NCBI RefSeq assembly: GCF_012489685.1
Contig: NC_080042.1
Location: forward strand, 77,691,093 to 77,755,092
Direction: 5' to 3'
Source of the DNA: Lotus japonicus
Lineage: Eukaryota; Streptophyta; Magnoliopsida; Fabales; Fabaceae
DNA: 64,000 bases
Part shown: positions 45,701 to 57,990 of the stretch, one piece after another
How positions within the stretch are numbered: the stretch's first letter is position 1
Layout: each line of letters begins with the position of its first letter
Translations under genes and position numbers: made by a program
Notes under the pieces: generated by a model
Seen by the model: only the letters and a program-made list of their open reading frames with translations
The model's database searches: none
Told to the model about the DNA's origin: nothing

Positions 45701-47792
45701 CCATTCTTTAACGGAAAACAGACGTATCAAACAAGTTAACCTTAGTATTGTACGTACCGTACCATGTTAATCACAAGGCCCCACTCTCTGCATCTTTGGT
45801 TCTATTTCCTAAATTGGCAAAAGCATTTAACAATAGCATTTGGGAATACAGTATATATTGATATGATATCCATATCAGATGCAAATTGACGTAGGTGTGA
45901 TGCTTTAGGCAATGGAATAGATTCCCTACAATGCGATCGGCGGTCATCAAATCTAATTCATCCGAGATCGAACAGGTTAAATTTTAAGACATGTCTATCG
46001 CCCGATCTTGATGAAAAATATGAGTCGACTAATAGTAATTCGCACGGTCCAAATATCATGAATGCGTAAATATAGGGTATCCTTGTCTGCACTAAACCCA
46101 AATCAACATAAGAGTGTAACTATTCCCATAATCCTACTAATGGAACAGTTCATCAGCCTCATGACAAAAAAAATTAAATGTCTTATTTAAAGAAAAAATG
46201 ACGTCTATGGTTCCCTCTCTTAATGTGATGGTCGTGTAACTTGAAAACATAACCTGTGTACATCAAACCTAGGTTGTGTAAGTACACCATAAAAATGATA
46301 ATCCACTCAAAAATTGAATGTAACCAGTGTTTGGCCTTATGTATACCCTGTTCAGAGGGAGAATAAAAAGCATATTCTTCAACGGCATGGATTTGCAACA
46401 AGCCAACATGGTGACACTCTCAAAAGGGCAGTTTCAAACATTATGAACAAAAATGAAAAATGGAAAGCAACTAGTCATTCTAACTCTCACTTTAATTGGA
46501 AGATAAAAAGAACAAAAAATTAGAAAAGAGGGACAAAAATTATCCATGCGCTGGTTGTTTCACTTAAGACCATGACCAGTCACCCTTCATCTTAAGAAAC
46601 CATATCACACAGTTGTGATAAAGCGGGGAATTTATGCTTTCGACAGTTTCTAGCTGCATGGGATATTTTAAGATGAAAAAAGTAAAATGAGCAAGAGAGA
46701 GAGACAGAGACACACACAGCAGGAAGTTTTGAATGAACAAATAGAGCTTGGCAATCCATCTAAAAGTAGAACAAAGCATAAAGGTAACATTAAGCCCAAG
46801 AAATCAAGCACTGTTATTTTTGTTACCTTGGGAAGAGAGCTTGGAATTCTAAAGTGGATAGATCTTAGAAGTTAGAAAAGAGCATAAAGCAATAGTTTGT
46901 TTCTTTTGGGGACTGTTCTATTCCTCCCATCTATCCTTTCTATGACCCTGCTTGCACTTCCACTGTGGCAATCCCCTGCTTCTGTGTGGCCCAGTCATTC
47001 TAATTAAAAGAAACAAATGTTTAAATACTGCCCTTTCTTAATAACAAAGAAATGGTCATTTACCAAAATAGTCATACCATACTAGAACTTTTATATGCAG
47101 TAAACTTGCACTATTTGCAAATGTTACTAGCGTGTTTGGATTAACTTCTTTTTTCTCAGAATCAATTCTGACAGCCAGAAGTTACTCACAGACTTATGGC
47201 CAAGATTGATTTTAACTTCATAACCAATTGTAGAAGAATGATACATATCATCTATCAGATTACCAAATTAAAGTATCAACTCTTACTAGAATCCACCTTA
47301 TTTATTTGAGGTGATAATATAACAAGTTATTTAAAAAGAAAAATTCCAACCTATACTTGGGCAAAATATGTAACCTGTTATGGACTTAAGGCAAGCATAT
47401 GCTGACGTGAGAACAATTAAATCTTTGTGAGCCAAAACCAAGTAATACCACAGGCAATCAAGAGTGTAAGACACTAAAACCTATTTATCCATATACTACA
47501 GGTATAGTAGTTGTGTGATGTGGCAAGTTGGAAGGAGTCCAAGCAACTAGGTTTGGCTTCTTTTATTGAAAAAAGCAGGCATATGATAGAGATGTAGGGA
47601 AATAAATGAAAAAAAGAAAGATACTTGGCCTCTCAAGGATATTGTCCCAATCACTTTATTCATTCTTGTCAGATTCTTCAATAACAGCCTTAACTTGTTA
47701 AGATTTCAGGCTTCTGATTCGAGATGAATCTAAAATTCCTGTAGGCCCACCCTGCTTTAAGCTTTAAAGCCCCCTCCAAATCTGGTAGGACA
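42705..47792. other. intergenic, ~5 kb, repeats only
   Basis: No gene recognised. It holds the RING-CH 3' UTR, a MITE copy at 45895-46085, a tRNA-like degenerate segment near 44880-44990 and a short MITE-like block near 47148-47240. Open frames at 45410-45693 overlap in two frames and have no recognisable features. Confidence 0.45.
45895..46085. repeat. second copy of the PHD-intron MITE family
   Basis: Contains GAACAGGTTAAATTTTAAGA, CCGATCTTGATGAAAAATAT and GGTCCAAATATCATGAATGC in the same order as related blocks at 28621-28827. More diverged, ends less clear. Confidence 0.5.
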
Positions 47793-47799
47793 TATATAA
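47793..47799 (+). promoter_or_regulatory. TATA box of CLE peptide gene
   Basis: TATATAA, about 130 bp upstream of the ATG at 47927; the only good TATA motif in that interval. Confidence 0.45.
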
Positions 47800-47926
47800 C
47801 AAGCTTATATCTACAGGAATGGACCATGAGAATACCCATATTACTAGCAGAGAGTTGCTTATTCTCCTGTCACTCTGAACAGAAAGAACAAACCCTCAAT
47901 TCTTCTTGTTTCAGAGTGAATTGAAT

Positions 47927-48256
47927 ATGGTATTTCGTCCGTCTAGAATAAGTCTTCTGCTTCTCTTTCTTGGGTTCTTAATATCAATTCAACCGGAGGA
48001 AGTGACAGGCCTGAGAAGTTCAGAAATTGCACTAAGACAGAGCCTAAAAGACCACAGGATAATGCTGCAGAATCAACATACTATGAGAGCTACAGAGAAG
48101 GAATTATTGAACACGAAGAAGAATTCAGCAAATAACAACAATGGGTTTGATCCTGGAATGAAGAATCCAGCAAACGTCAACAAAGGGTTTGATCCAAACC
48201 AGTCAAGCAAAAGAAGAGTGCGAAGAGGATCAGATCCTATTCACAACAGGTCTTAA
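47927..48256 (+). CDS. CLE45: CLE signalling peptide precursor (CLE45-like)
   Basis: Single-exon precursor of 109 aa. The open frame begins seven codons earlier at a TTG; the ATG at 47927 gives a clean signal peptide (ISLLLLFLGFLISIQPEEVTG). A variable, Asn/Lys-rich middle follows, with two GFDP blocks (NNGFDPGMKN, NKGFDPNQSS). The C-terminus carries the dodecapeptide RRVRRGSDPIHN followed by RS and stop. This matches the CLE45 type as I remember it, where Arg-Arg replaces the more usual Pro-Ser at positions 4-5; CLE45 restrains root protophloem formation through BAM3-type receptors in Arabidopsis. The mature peptide is released from the C-terminus in the apoplast. Orthology rests on motif identity; the precursor middle is too variable to help. 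Confidence 0.9.
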   Translation: MVFRPSRISLLLLFLGFLISIQPEEVTGLRSSEIALRQSLKDHRIMLQNQHTMRATEKELLNTKKNSANNNNGFDPGMKNPANVNKGFDPNQSSKRRVRRGSDPIHNRS

Positions 48257-50598
48257 CACATTCATCCTGTTCCTACAACCAGGGAAGAAAGCAACACTAA
48301 GCTGACTCAAAGAGAAACGGAAGTTGGAATTCTTGGAAATGAAGAGCAGGTTAGAAATATAGTGAACTGTACCTGCATTCTCAAAAGATCTTCTTCACAG
48401 TTGGTTGTTCCCTTTTCTCAATCCAGTTTTAAGAGTTTTGCCATTGAGAGGCATGTTGTACAGTCAAGTTACTACATAATTTATAAAAAGCAATTCAGTG
48501 AACACGAATCATCTGAGAAAACAGAATAGATGATCACAGCTACTCCAACATAAAATGTTTTCTTTTATTTTCATTCAGGGAAAGAAAAGATCCATTCGCA
48601 CTAGTTTTTCAGTTGAGCACAATTATAGTGAAATTCTTCTGTAACATCATCTTTCCGAAGTATTTCAAATCTAACGATCTCTTGTGTCTTCAGTCTTAAA
48701 ATGCTATAGACAAGTTTTAACCCTTAACTAACAAAAGTAGACTTGTTGAGCATAATAGATTCAAAACTGAATTCTAGACCATTGTATTGTCTCATGTTGT
48801 AAAACAATCTTTGATATTAATTTGTTTTTACAGTCTTCTCTTTTTATTTCTTCTGTTTCTTGTGATTTTCGGGTGCATGTGTTCGGTATATAAACCAAAA
48901 ATGGTATGCCTAGGAAAATAGAAAGTAGAATATCAATAGTATTAACAAAATAAGATAATTCATAGTTCAAAAAATAAGATGCTAGACTCAGTCTGCATGA
49001 CAGCATGACATAGGATAAGTCACTTACCATTTTACCAAAAGCGAGGTGTTGTTAACCCTTCGAGGTGTTAATTCATTCCAAAAATAAAATGAATGCTTTA
49101 AACTGCAAAATATTTCATTATTTTTGAAACCTAAATGCAAAACCAACATAAAGCCAATCCTACTACAGATCATCAAAGTTATACAGGAGATAGCATGAGA
49201 TGCAAGCTTAGGGAAGTGCTGCTTCAACATACAATGATGGGAACAATGAGAACAGCAAATGAAAGTTAATATCCTTTTCACAATTAAAAAACACCACGAT
49301 TATTGTTCAATGTTCGTTCGGTGCAGCAGACAGTAATGACTAATGAGATTGTGAGCATTGAACATTATAAAAAATTTAGGTAGTAATGCTTTTTTAGCTA
49401 ATTATGGTTCTACAAATCAGAAAACATCAATCAAAAGCATAACATTGGGATTGGAGCAAGATCAGCCAATATCAGTTTAAGGTTAGGAAGCACGACCGAA
49501 CTAAAAGTTCCACAGCAGTTTAATTTTTCACTTTTTCATGCTGAAGCAGATTCTACTTATTCATTTTATTTCTTCTGGATTTTTCTTTACTCTTCCTCCC
49601 AAATCCTGATTCGATATAGAAGTTAGGACTGAAGAACTGTACGTTAATCATTAATGCATGATTCAAAACAACAAAGTCCCATTTGATACCTATTCACACT
49701 TAGTTTGCCCTGCAATTGCCTCTGTCTGGGACCACTGCATCATGACATTCTCTACTTCTTTCCAGTTTGTAGTGAGTTCATTGTCACCACATAGATATTG
49801 TTATATTGATGATAGTACAAAACACTTAAAAAGTACTATATAGCTAAAAAAATATAATAATTTATTAACATAATTGCTGGAACTGCAACTAGAGCGGTGT
49901 CTATATCTTAGTATGGCAGTAAAATCAAATGAAGCAACACACTCCCCGGTTTGACGGTAAAGATATAAAGGGAGCCTTACTCTGGCTAGAGGGATTAGAG
50001 TTTAGATAGCTCTTCAAATGAATCACTTGTATGTGCAATGCCATTCATTCATATATCCAATTTTCCATTTACAAGTAGCGATTTACATTTACGCATAATG
50101 GCACATAGAAAAATGCTAGCAACACTCTCTTTCCAACATTCTCTCATTGATCGGTTAAAATTTAAGTGGCGTCAACTAAAAATACGGGACCCACATGAAT
50201 TCCAACCGATTAATGACAGACCGTTGGAAAAAGAGTGTTGCTAGCCCTCCTCACAGCACATATTGTCGTCCCATCAGGAAATGATGTATAGATGCTCAAT
50301 CTATCAGTTCTTAATTAAATTTAGAAATTACAGGCAACAAATGATTCTTCAAAAAAAGAAAGAAGATAACGATGACATTTTTTAAACTGCAATTACAGTT
50401 AAATTCACTCTAAATCATCAAATGATTCTTTCCACTATTGATCACGTTGTCACAATTGCAACATAAGCCAGATGCAGAGGAATCAGATTCGTTAACAAAA
50501 ATTAATTGAATTAAAAAAACCTAAGATCATAGATTTCAATAAAAACTGAAACAAGTTAACAGAGATGATTCAGAAGAAGATATTACCATATCAACTAC
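48257..50598. other. intergenic, no confident gene
   Basis: CLE 3' UTR then AT-rich sequence. Minus-strand frames near 49024-49281 and 49680-49800 are open but unrecognised. A minus-strand transcript starting near 50.64 kb may run through here. Confidence 0.4.
50115..50245. mobile_element. 131 bp MITE with 23 bp TIRs
   Basis: Left end GCTAGCAACACTCTCTTTCC and the right end (reverse complement GCTAGCAACACTCTTTTTCC) match over 23 bp with one difference. Inner CATTCTCTCATTGAT and GGGACCCACATGAATT blocks link it to the MITE at 37263-37501. Confidence 0.75.
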
Positions 50599-50642
50599 CA
50601 TGAGCTTTCACCAGCAGCTACAATGTTCTGCGCTTTCGCCAT
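50599..50642 (-). other. candidate first exon of a minus-strand gene
   Basis: ATG at 50642 opens ATGGCGAAAGCGCAGAACAT and reads MAKAQNIVAAGESS to a donor CATG|GTAGTT at 50599. Upstream (50650-50810) is unusually GC-rich with GGCCCA/GGGCCA elements and ACGACGACG, resembling a housekeeping-type promoter. Downstream exons were not identified, so this could be a gene I cannot complete, or a non-coding transcript. Confidence 0.25.
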
Positions 50643-51000
50643 CGTCGACGTCGAGGCAATGCTGCAACAAGAGCTTCTTCCAATCAGAAGCTGAGAAAAC
50701 GTCGTCGTTTCCGCTCCCTGAGCTGGCATTCAATGGCCCGAACTGGCTTGGGCTATCTCTTGGGCTCGATTATGTCGAATTGGTTTGGCCCAAAAGATGG
50801 ATTGCTTTTGGGCTAATATCACATTCATTCTGCTTCCATCTTTTAATCAAGGAAAAAACTGAAAGATACCAATATAAAGTAAAACTACAAGAACGCTTAG
50901 TTAATAAGTTAGTTGAAAAGTAAAATGTTAAAGATTGAACTAGTTATTAAACAAACTGAAATTGTAAAAGCAAGATGTTAACTTGTTAGGGATACTGTTG

Positions 51001-51090
51001 CAGTCCCTCCCAATAAATGACTTTTTTGAGGTTTGATCTTGCGACCTCACCCTTATAAGAATCTAGCTTGTCTACCACCAGACCAACATT
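51001..51090 (-). repeat. tRNA-derived SINE-like segment (family 2)
   Basis: Minus strand: GTTGGTCTGGTGGTAGACAA (A-box-like), then GGTCGCAAGATCAAACC (B-box-like) and CATTTATTG. Shares block order and sequence with 3000-3095. No target duplication seen. Confidence 0.45.
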
Positions 51091-51389
51091 AAATCTTATT
51101 AAAATGATAATGAAAAAATGAGAATAAACTCAATAAGTTATAAGGTATAAGTGGGCTAATACCATTCAAAATAAGTTGGCTATAAATTTTGTATTTATTT
51201 ATTTATCTTGAATGTCATTAGTTCATCTAGAATTATGACCATTTAGTTCAAACTTGATTTTGGGTCATTAAGAAAATAATTGTAATGTTATTGGGGTTCA
51301 CTAATGAAGATATGACATTGGGTGGATGCTGATCCTGAATGTACTTTGTAATACATGTTCTCCTAACAATGTTGATTAATTTTCGGCTG

Positions 51390-52488
51390 CATCTACCGTG
51401 AGTCAGTTTGTAACTGACGCACGGTGCTGCAGTTAGTATTCCCCATTTAAATTACAAAAATACCCATTTTGTCTTTTAACTTTCTTTCTTCTTTTTTTCT
51501 CTCTCTACTTTTCCACTCCACAAACCCAGCAATTCATCACACATGCTGTTGAGGCAACAATACAAAGTTTCTCCATGATCATCTTGGAGACCTTCAATGC
51601 TAACGTGATTTTGGTCCCTTTGGTCCCCTAAATCTGGGTTTTAACACCATAACACACCATCAAAATCTGCAATATATGTTTAGAAATCCAACCGTGGAGA
51701 ACAAAGAAAGGGGAAGGGGAAAGAACTCAGATTAAACCAGATCTGTATTTTCACCATAGGCTTCTCAAATCAAAGTCGCACACCGTCAAAACCAAGAAAT
51801 AACAAAAATCAAACAATAGTGTATAGAAAAATCAACACTTTCTTCATACAAGCATCTAATTTTCTTTTTCCTTTTCTCAATAATGTGTTTTGCATTCCCC
51901 ATTTTTTTCCAGTTGTTATCTGAATCTCCTACTGCGGGTTAATTCAAAGCTGAACCATGGGGGAGATTCTGAAATTCACTTATGATTTTGACAAATTAAA
52001 TCAAAACTTTTCAGATCCAGCTCTCTGTTTTACAAATCCAAACTTTCCAGATCTCAGATGGAGAAGGGGTTGGGTGGTGGTGGTGGTGGTGGTGGAGGTG
52101 GGGTGGGCTTGGTGCTTGTTCCGCCTGCGACGACAGTGTCGACGTGACGAAGGTCGTCTCCTTCAACATCTTCCTTTTCTCTCTCGTGTCCAGTGCCTCA
52201 AGCTTACCCTCAACCTCCTCACAGTAAGGATGTCGGCAAGGCTTGTCGTGATCACATCAATCTCCATGGCCGACATGCTGGACTCCGCCATGGGTTATCA
52301 GGCACGGTGGTGGGGTGGGGGAAACGTGGGAAGGGAGAAGGGTATAATAGTAAAACAATATATATTTAACAAAAGAATTTTTTTATTGGTAATTGATCTA
52401 AACCGTTCAAATTAAAAATATTAAATCTATTGGTCCAAGAATGAACTGAAGCACCGTGCGTCAGTTACAAACTGACTCACGGTAGATG
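51390..52488. mobile_element. 1.1 kb element with ~39 bp near-perfect TIRs
   Basis: Left end CATCTACCGTGAGTCAGTTT continuing to CACGGTGCT (51390-51428) is exactly repeated in inverse orientation at 52450-52488. The inside contains a plus-strand ATG-initiated frame (51957-52415) through a GC-rich, GGT-repeat segment unlike the AT-rich flanks. The long TIRs suggest a Mutator-like or other DNA transposon, and the GC-rich core could be a captured host fragment (Pack-type). I could not find a clear target duplication and see no transposase. Confidence 0.75.
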
Positions 52489-55400
52489 AAACCTTGGCTT
52501 TTCTTTTGAAAATAAAAGAAGACAATTTGTTAATTGGCTCCACTTCAAGACCAAACGGGATTTGGTTACTTGTGGTATCTCCCTCCCATTGCAAGCTGTA
52601 AAATATAACTTTTTGCTAATCTTCACAGACACACCCACACAAATTATTGAAACTAGACTCGATGTCAATAACAAACATTCACCCCTAACCAAAAATTCCA
52701 TTTATTTAACAAAAATATCCATATTGGTTGTCTCCTTTACATTTTCTTTATGCAAAATAAATATGAAGAACTTTATGCAAATATAGCTAAGCAAATTTCA
52801 AACTTGTTTCTTAAGCACAATGTTTCAGGAGGAGAAACATAAGTTAATATTCAGGATTCAATATTTCCAATTGTTTGGGTTAAAAAGCCTGCAGGTCACA
52901 AGGAGAAACATTACTTGTACCAATTTTTCCAAATTTTCAGGGATTCATTAATTGGGTCAAATTGTCTGTGCCTAATAACTTTGTCCCTCACAATATAACG
53001 CGCATGCTTTATTTGATGATGACATGGGTGTCACAGGACAGCTAAATTCATTGACGATATATAGTTTTGAATCTTCCAGCCAACAAAATTAAAAGCCAAA
53101 GTTTAAGGGAGTGCTCTCTACCTCACAACAGCATGATAAATAATCACTACTGTTTAATTTTGCTAGGCAATTTAATTAGGTTCCTATTAATTTAGCTATA
53201 TGCATATACTTTTGAATAATCTTAGCCAATTAGGCACGCCTGTTAGAACATGTTAATTATTGTTTGAAAATGAATAGACTTGATCGTGATAGAAATCACT
53301 TCTTTAAAGTATTTCAAGCACTCTTTGAATTCGTCTTAGAGTTTGAATGCAAGAATACCCAGGATAATCAGTCTTGCTTCGAATTTGCACAAGACTAATA
53401 AAAACTCGAAATGTAAGCGAAGTGTTTTCTGAAAAACAGAGGATATGATTTGTATGTTCTAAATTCTGAACATGCACTCTATTTATAGGCAAAAACAGAA
53501 CAATTTATAAGGTTGCGACCCTTCATAAATTATGTCTGTTACCAACAAATATGTGAATAGTTGCGACCCTTCTCGAACAGGTGCAAAATTTGAATTCTAA
53601 AACGAGCAAAACAAACGGACGTTACGACAACCAGTTGCCGTCGTGCTTAAGTGCCTCAAGTGTCGTGCCGTCTACAAGCCGCCACTAGCGTCTCTACGCC
53701 CACGCCGGTGTCGCCGGTGACGACACCGGCGAAGGGTGGTGTGAATGGAACATGTGACATAAAAGCTTGGGACCACAAACCATGTACATGTGACACTATA
53801 TCCTCACTTTGTCTCTTTGTTGAATGGTTGGCATTTAATGATATATAAATGCTTTGAAAAGTGACTCTACTTTTTATGTGGGACTTCATTCAAATCCATT
53901 CAATGCAACACATTTGTCATTTTGGAACACTATGTAATTATTACTCCTGGAGTAATTATTATAACAATTATCAATGCCGAGAAAGGAACAGTCCCCATCA
54001 GAATAACACAAATCTGGTTTCTTGGATTCTAGTGTAGGATCCATGATTTGATTTGAAGATTAGGTAGGATGATGAGGAGAGAAGATTGTAATTAGCCATT
54101 TAGCGTGAGTAATGATATATACACACCTTATTTTTAAAACATTTCATTTCCACCTCTTTTTGTTTCTATCTCTCTCCTCTTACTATCTATCACATCTCAT
54201 ACTTTCTCTCTCTTACTTTTTCTTTTCTTTCTATCTCTATCATCATTCCACCTGAGTAACATTATTCATTTAGCATGCATGACTAATTAATAGTCATTGA
54301 CTATCATCTTATATATTGCGCATGATTTGATTGAGGAATAGCTAGCTACGTACCTAGGCTCAGGCTGAGTGTGAGAGATAGCAGATTAGTAAGAATAAGA
54401 TTGATCAATTTGCATATGTATGACTATGATTAAATCGTGCAATTGGATCTCATGTTATCAGAATATCAGTACTGTCATGATATAAAGTATTGGTGTGGGA
54501 AAAGTATTTATTTGATTTCCAAGACTTTAGATATGAAATTATTTGAATATGGTTTTCACAAATTGTACATTATTTAATTAACTGTTTGAATATATGGTTG
54601 CTTAGCTTCATTAAACTGAAGTCTAATTTGAACCCATGGATACTGTTATAGTGTTATGCGACCAATCCATTGATACCGCAAAAAGGAATATTTGGTTTGA
54701 TAGCTAAACTGTTGCATTTGAACTTCCACACTTAATATTGACGACAAACATAATTTCACTTTCGATTATTTTCACTAAAAGTGGGTTAGTGATTGATCTT
54801 TTAGATCGAATCACTTTATTTGGTTTAAGAGAAAAGATAGTAGAGAGAAAATTATGAGAAAAATAATGAATTTCATAATGTTTAGTATGATATAAAATAA
54901 GTGAATTTTCTCTTCATTGTATTTGGTTAAGAATATAATGAAAAGAGTGAAAATTAATTTTTATGTGAAAAAGAACTTTTATTAAATCCTAGTAGTTAAA
55001 ATGCATTTACTAATGGTTTTTGGGAAGTACGAAAAGACACGAAAAAAATAAAAATAAAAATGTTCCGAACTTTGATTCTTCCTAAATTGAGGAACGAGAA
55101 AAATGTGATCTGACTCACATCTGACATCTCTCTCTTCCTTTAATAAGTGCAAACCAAACAAGGTGACTACCCTCCCTTCTCTTCTCTTTCTCTCTTCACT
55201 CTCTTTCTTTCTTCTCATTCTAACGTCTAAGTGTGTGTTTGTATTAAAGTTGTGTTAAAAGTAAAAGCTCATTTAGTTAAAAGCTTTGGTTGAGAAAAGA
55301 AAGAAGAGAAGAGAAGAGAAGATCATGTGAGTAAAGAGGCAGAGAGTAAATTTGGTAAGTTATTTGATTTTTTTTATACATAAAAAAATTGCTTATTTGA

Positions 55401-57226
55401 TAGTAATAGGAGAATGGAAAAGAAAGAATAAGGTGGAGAAGAGAAATAGTAAATTAATTAAACAAAGAATGAGAAGAGAAATCAAGAAAAGAGGAAATGA
55501 GTTATTTTATAGGTTGTTTGGTATAAGAGAATATGAAAAAAAAAAAACAATGTGTGATGAATAATTACTATTTTACCATTTTATATATAATTTTTATATC
55601 ACATTTATTTAAAATTTATATATATAAATTAATATTTAATTAAATCATTTGTATCATATATATTTATGTTTTTTTAACTCATATATATTTATGTTTTAAA
55701 TTACTGTTATTGATCAAAGTAAAAAAATGTAAAATCAAATAAAAAGAAATCTACATATAAGGGTATAAATGACTTTTTATTCAAAAGTGAAGGTATTTGC
55801 CATTTTCCCTCAAAATTCGAATATGGAGTAGAAAAATATTTCACAATTCAAGTGGGACCCACACTTACTTTTCTTTCACAATTTTTTTAGATTTTTATTT
55901 TCTACATCGGAAAATGCAATTTTTGTTAGATAACCAAAGGGGAGAAGATATATTTTGATTTTTGTGTTTTCTAGCCTATGTTTTCTCTTCTATGCATTTT
56001 TCTCCCCTTTCAAACACTGCAAAAGGAAAGCTTCAAATCTTGAGAGGAAACAAAATATAATAATGAAAGAGTGTATTGACAAGAAAAAGAAAATTGCATC
56101 TCATTCACAATTACAAAAATATATTAGAAACACATAAAAGGAATAAGGAAAAAAAATGAAACCGAGAAAATAAAGTAATGACATTTTGAATGAGTACCCG
56201 CATTTGTCTCCTTAAGCTATAATTTGCGAATCAACTCTCCTACACTCAGGCACGCTAGAGAATACTGTTTATAGGAGTGTGAAAAAACTCATGTTTAAAT
56301 GTGCGAGCAAACATGTATGAAAACGTAAAATAATGTTGAATTTATCTTTTATTATAAAACACATTAAGTATAGTTAAAGCAAACTACATAAAAAAATAAA
56401 ATGAAAGCTATATTACTTAGAAAAGTGAATATAAAAAAACTATTAAAACATTAATCGATGTGATTTATTTTTGTCAATAATTAAGTTCACTATTCTTTTA
56501 AAAAAAAAGTTTAATGCTTGGTTTTTCAAGATATTTTACCGTTAATAATTGTGTAACTAATTTTTTCAAAGCTCAAAAATTACATTAAGTAAATATGTCT
56601 CTCTTTGTCAACTAATAATTTTCATTTACGCATTACCTAAAAATCAAACCTTTTAAATACTTCTCAATATTAATTTCATAAATATTATTTAATTTTAATC
56701 TCAGTATTTAAACCCCTCAATAAAAAGGTAGCTCCACCCCTCATGAGTCCCATGACCAAATGGTGAGTGCCTTAAATCCAATATTCCAATACCACTAATT
56801 AAACTATAGATAAGATCAACCCAACTTGTTAATTAAAGCACGATATGAACTTAAGAAGCCATATCACTATTCATAAAAATACTTTATTTACTAAATAGAC
56901 AATTCACTTTTAGATTTAAAAGCCCACATCATCTATTCTTATGTACCGCCATGACAAGATTTTGTATAATATCTAAACTTTAGGTTTGTGTTCTCTTCAT
57001 CAGATCATCTTGGATTGCTTCATCCCCCCTAATTAATCCCCATTTTAAACCTCTTATTTTGTCATCTCATCCCCTCCATTACAATACAAATTAAACCATC
57101 ATCATTAGTAAACCATTTCCATTTTCTATCAAAACCTTCATTAGATTCCCATTTTCCAATTTCATGCCAACAATATAATTCCAAAGAGTGCTTTAAACTT
57201 GTCAAACCCCTAAATCTAATCCCCCA
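52489..57226. other. intergenic, ~4.7 kb, AT-rich
   Basis: No gene recognised. Contains a short GC-rich island with a hairpin at 53703-53731, purine-rich GAGAAGA tracts near 55270-55500 and pyrimidine tracts near 54150-54250. Open frames here are short and compositionally AT-driven. Confidence 0.45.
53703..53731. other. perfect 11 bp stem hairpin in GC island
   Basis: CGCCGGTGTCG and CGACACCGGCG separated by 7 nt, within a ~100 bp GC-rich island in AT-rich DNA. Confidence 0.8.
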
Positions 57227-57265
57227 ACACACACACACACACACACACTCTCTCTCTATCTCTCT
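57227..57265. repeat. (AC)n(TC)n microsatellite in ZF-HD leader
   Basis: AC run then TC run ending 6 bp before the ATG of the ZF-HD gene; certainly 5' UTR or core promoter. Confidence 0.85.
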
Positions 57266-57270
57266 TTGAA

Positions 57271-57990
57271 ATGGACTTGAAAACAGAAACTCCACCACCA
57301 CCGACTCAACACCGCCACCTCATAACCGCCACCCCATCACCACCGTCCACGGTGGCGGTTTCCTACAAAGAGTGCCTCAGGAACCACGCAGCCAGCTTAG
57401 GCGCCCACGCACTCGACGGCTGCGGCGAGTTCATGCCCTCCGCCGAGCCCCGCTCCCAGCTAACATGCGCCGCCTGCGGCTGCCACCGCAACTTCCACCG
57501 CCGTGACACAAAACAGCAATATTCCAACCCCACCTTCATCAGCTTCTACCCCAGCATCAGCACAAGCCCGAGTTCAAGTCCAAGCCGCTCTCCACCGCCG
57601 CTCTCTCATCATTTCCCACCCTCCCACCACCACCTTCACAGCCAGATATCAAAGTCGGCGCCGCCGCACGTGCAGTTAGCTCTTGGAACAGAGAACCCGA
57701 GCAAGAAGAAGAGGTGCAGGACCAAGTTTAGTGAAGAGCAGAAGGGGAAGATGCTGGAATTCTCAGAGAAATTGGGTTGGAGAATGCAGAGAGAGGAGGA
57801 AGGTTCGATCCAGAAGTTTTGTGATGGCATTGGCGTGTCCAGAGAGGTGTTCAAGGTTTGGATGCACAACAACAAGAGTAGATCTTCCTCTGAGATTGGG
57901 AATGAGAAGAAGATCAATGGTGGTGGATATGGCTTTCAACTTCTTAGTGATATTAACAATCCTCACAGCAGAAATAGCAGCACCGATTAA
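57271..57990 (+). CDS. zinc-finger homeodomain (ZF-HD) transcription factor
   Basis: Intronless, 239 aa, nuclear DNA-binding regulator. N-terminal ZF-HD dimerisation domain at about residues 30-79: VSYKECLRNHAASLGAHALD, GCGEFMP, CAACGCHRNFHRRD, with all Cys/His present. A Ser/Pro/His-rich linker follows. The homeodomain spans about residues 148-207: KKKRCRTKFSEEQKGKMLEF, then WRMQREEE and VFKVWMHNNKSR, whose recognition-helix WMHNNK is diagnostic of plant ZHD proteins. Start is the only ATG ahead of the domain, directly after the AC/TC microsatellite leader. Family members act as homo- and heterodimers in floral development and stress responses; the paralogue (ZHD8-11 group) is not resolvable by eye. 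A truncated copy lies 2.4 kb downstream. Confidence 0.94.
   Translation: MDLKTETPPPPTQHRHLITATPSPPSTVAVSYKECLRNHAASLGAHALDGCGEFMPSAEPRSQLTCAACGCHRNFHRRDTKQQYSNPTFISFYPSISTSPSSSPSRSPPPLSHHFPPSHHHLHSQISKSAPPHVQLALGTENPSKKKRCRTKFSEEQKGKMLEFSEKLGWRMQREEEGSIQKFCDGIGVSREVFKVWMHNNKSRSSSEIGNEKKINGGGYGFQLLSDINNPHSRNSSTD

Noticed and set aside
49680..49800. Short open minus-strand segment (reads ...WKEVENVMMQWSQTEA then stop)
   Set aside because: Could be a last exon of the transcript proposed to start at 50642, but no consistent splice chain could be built.
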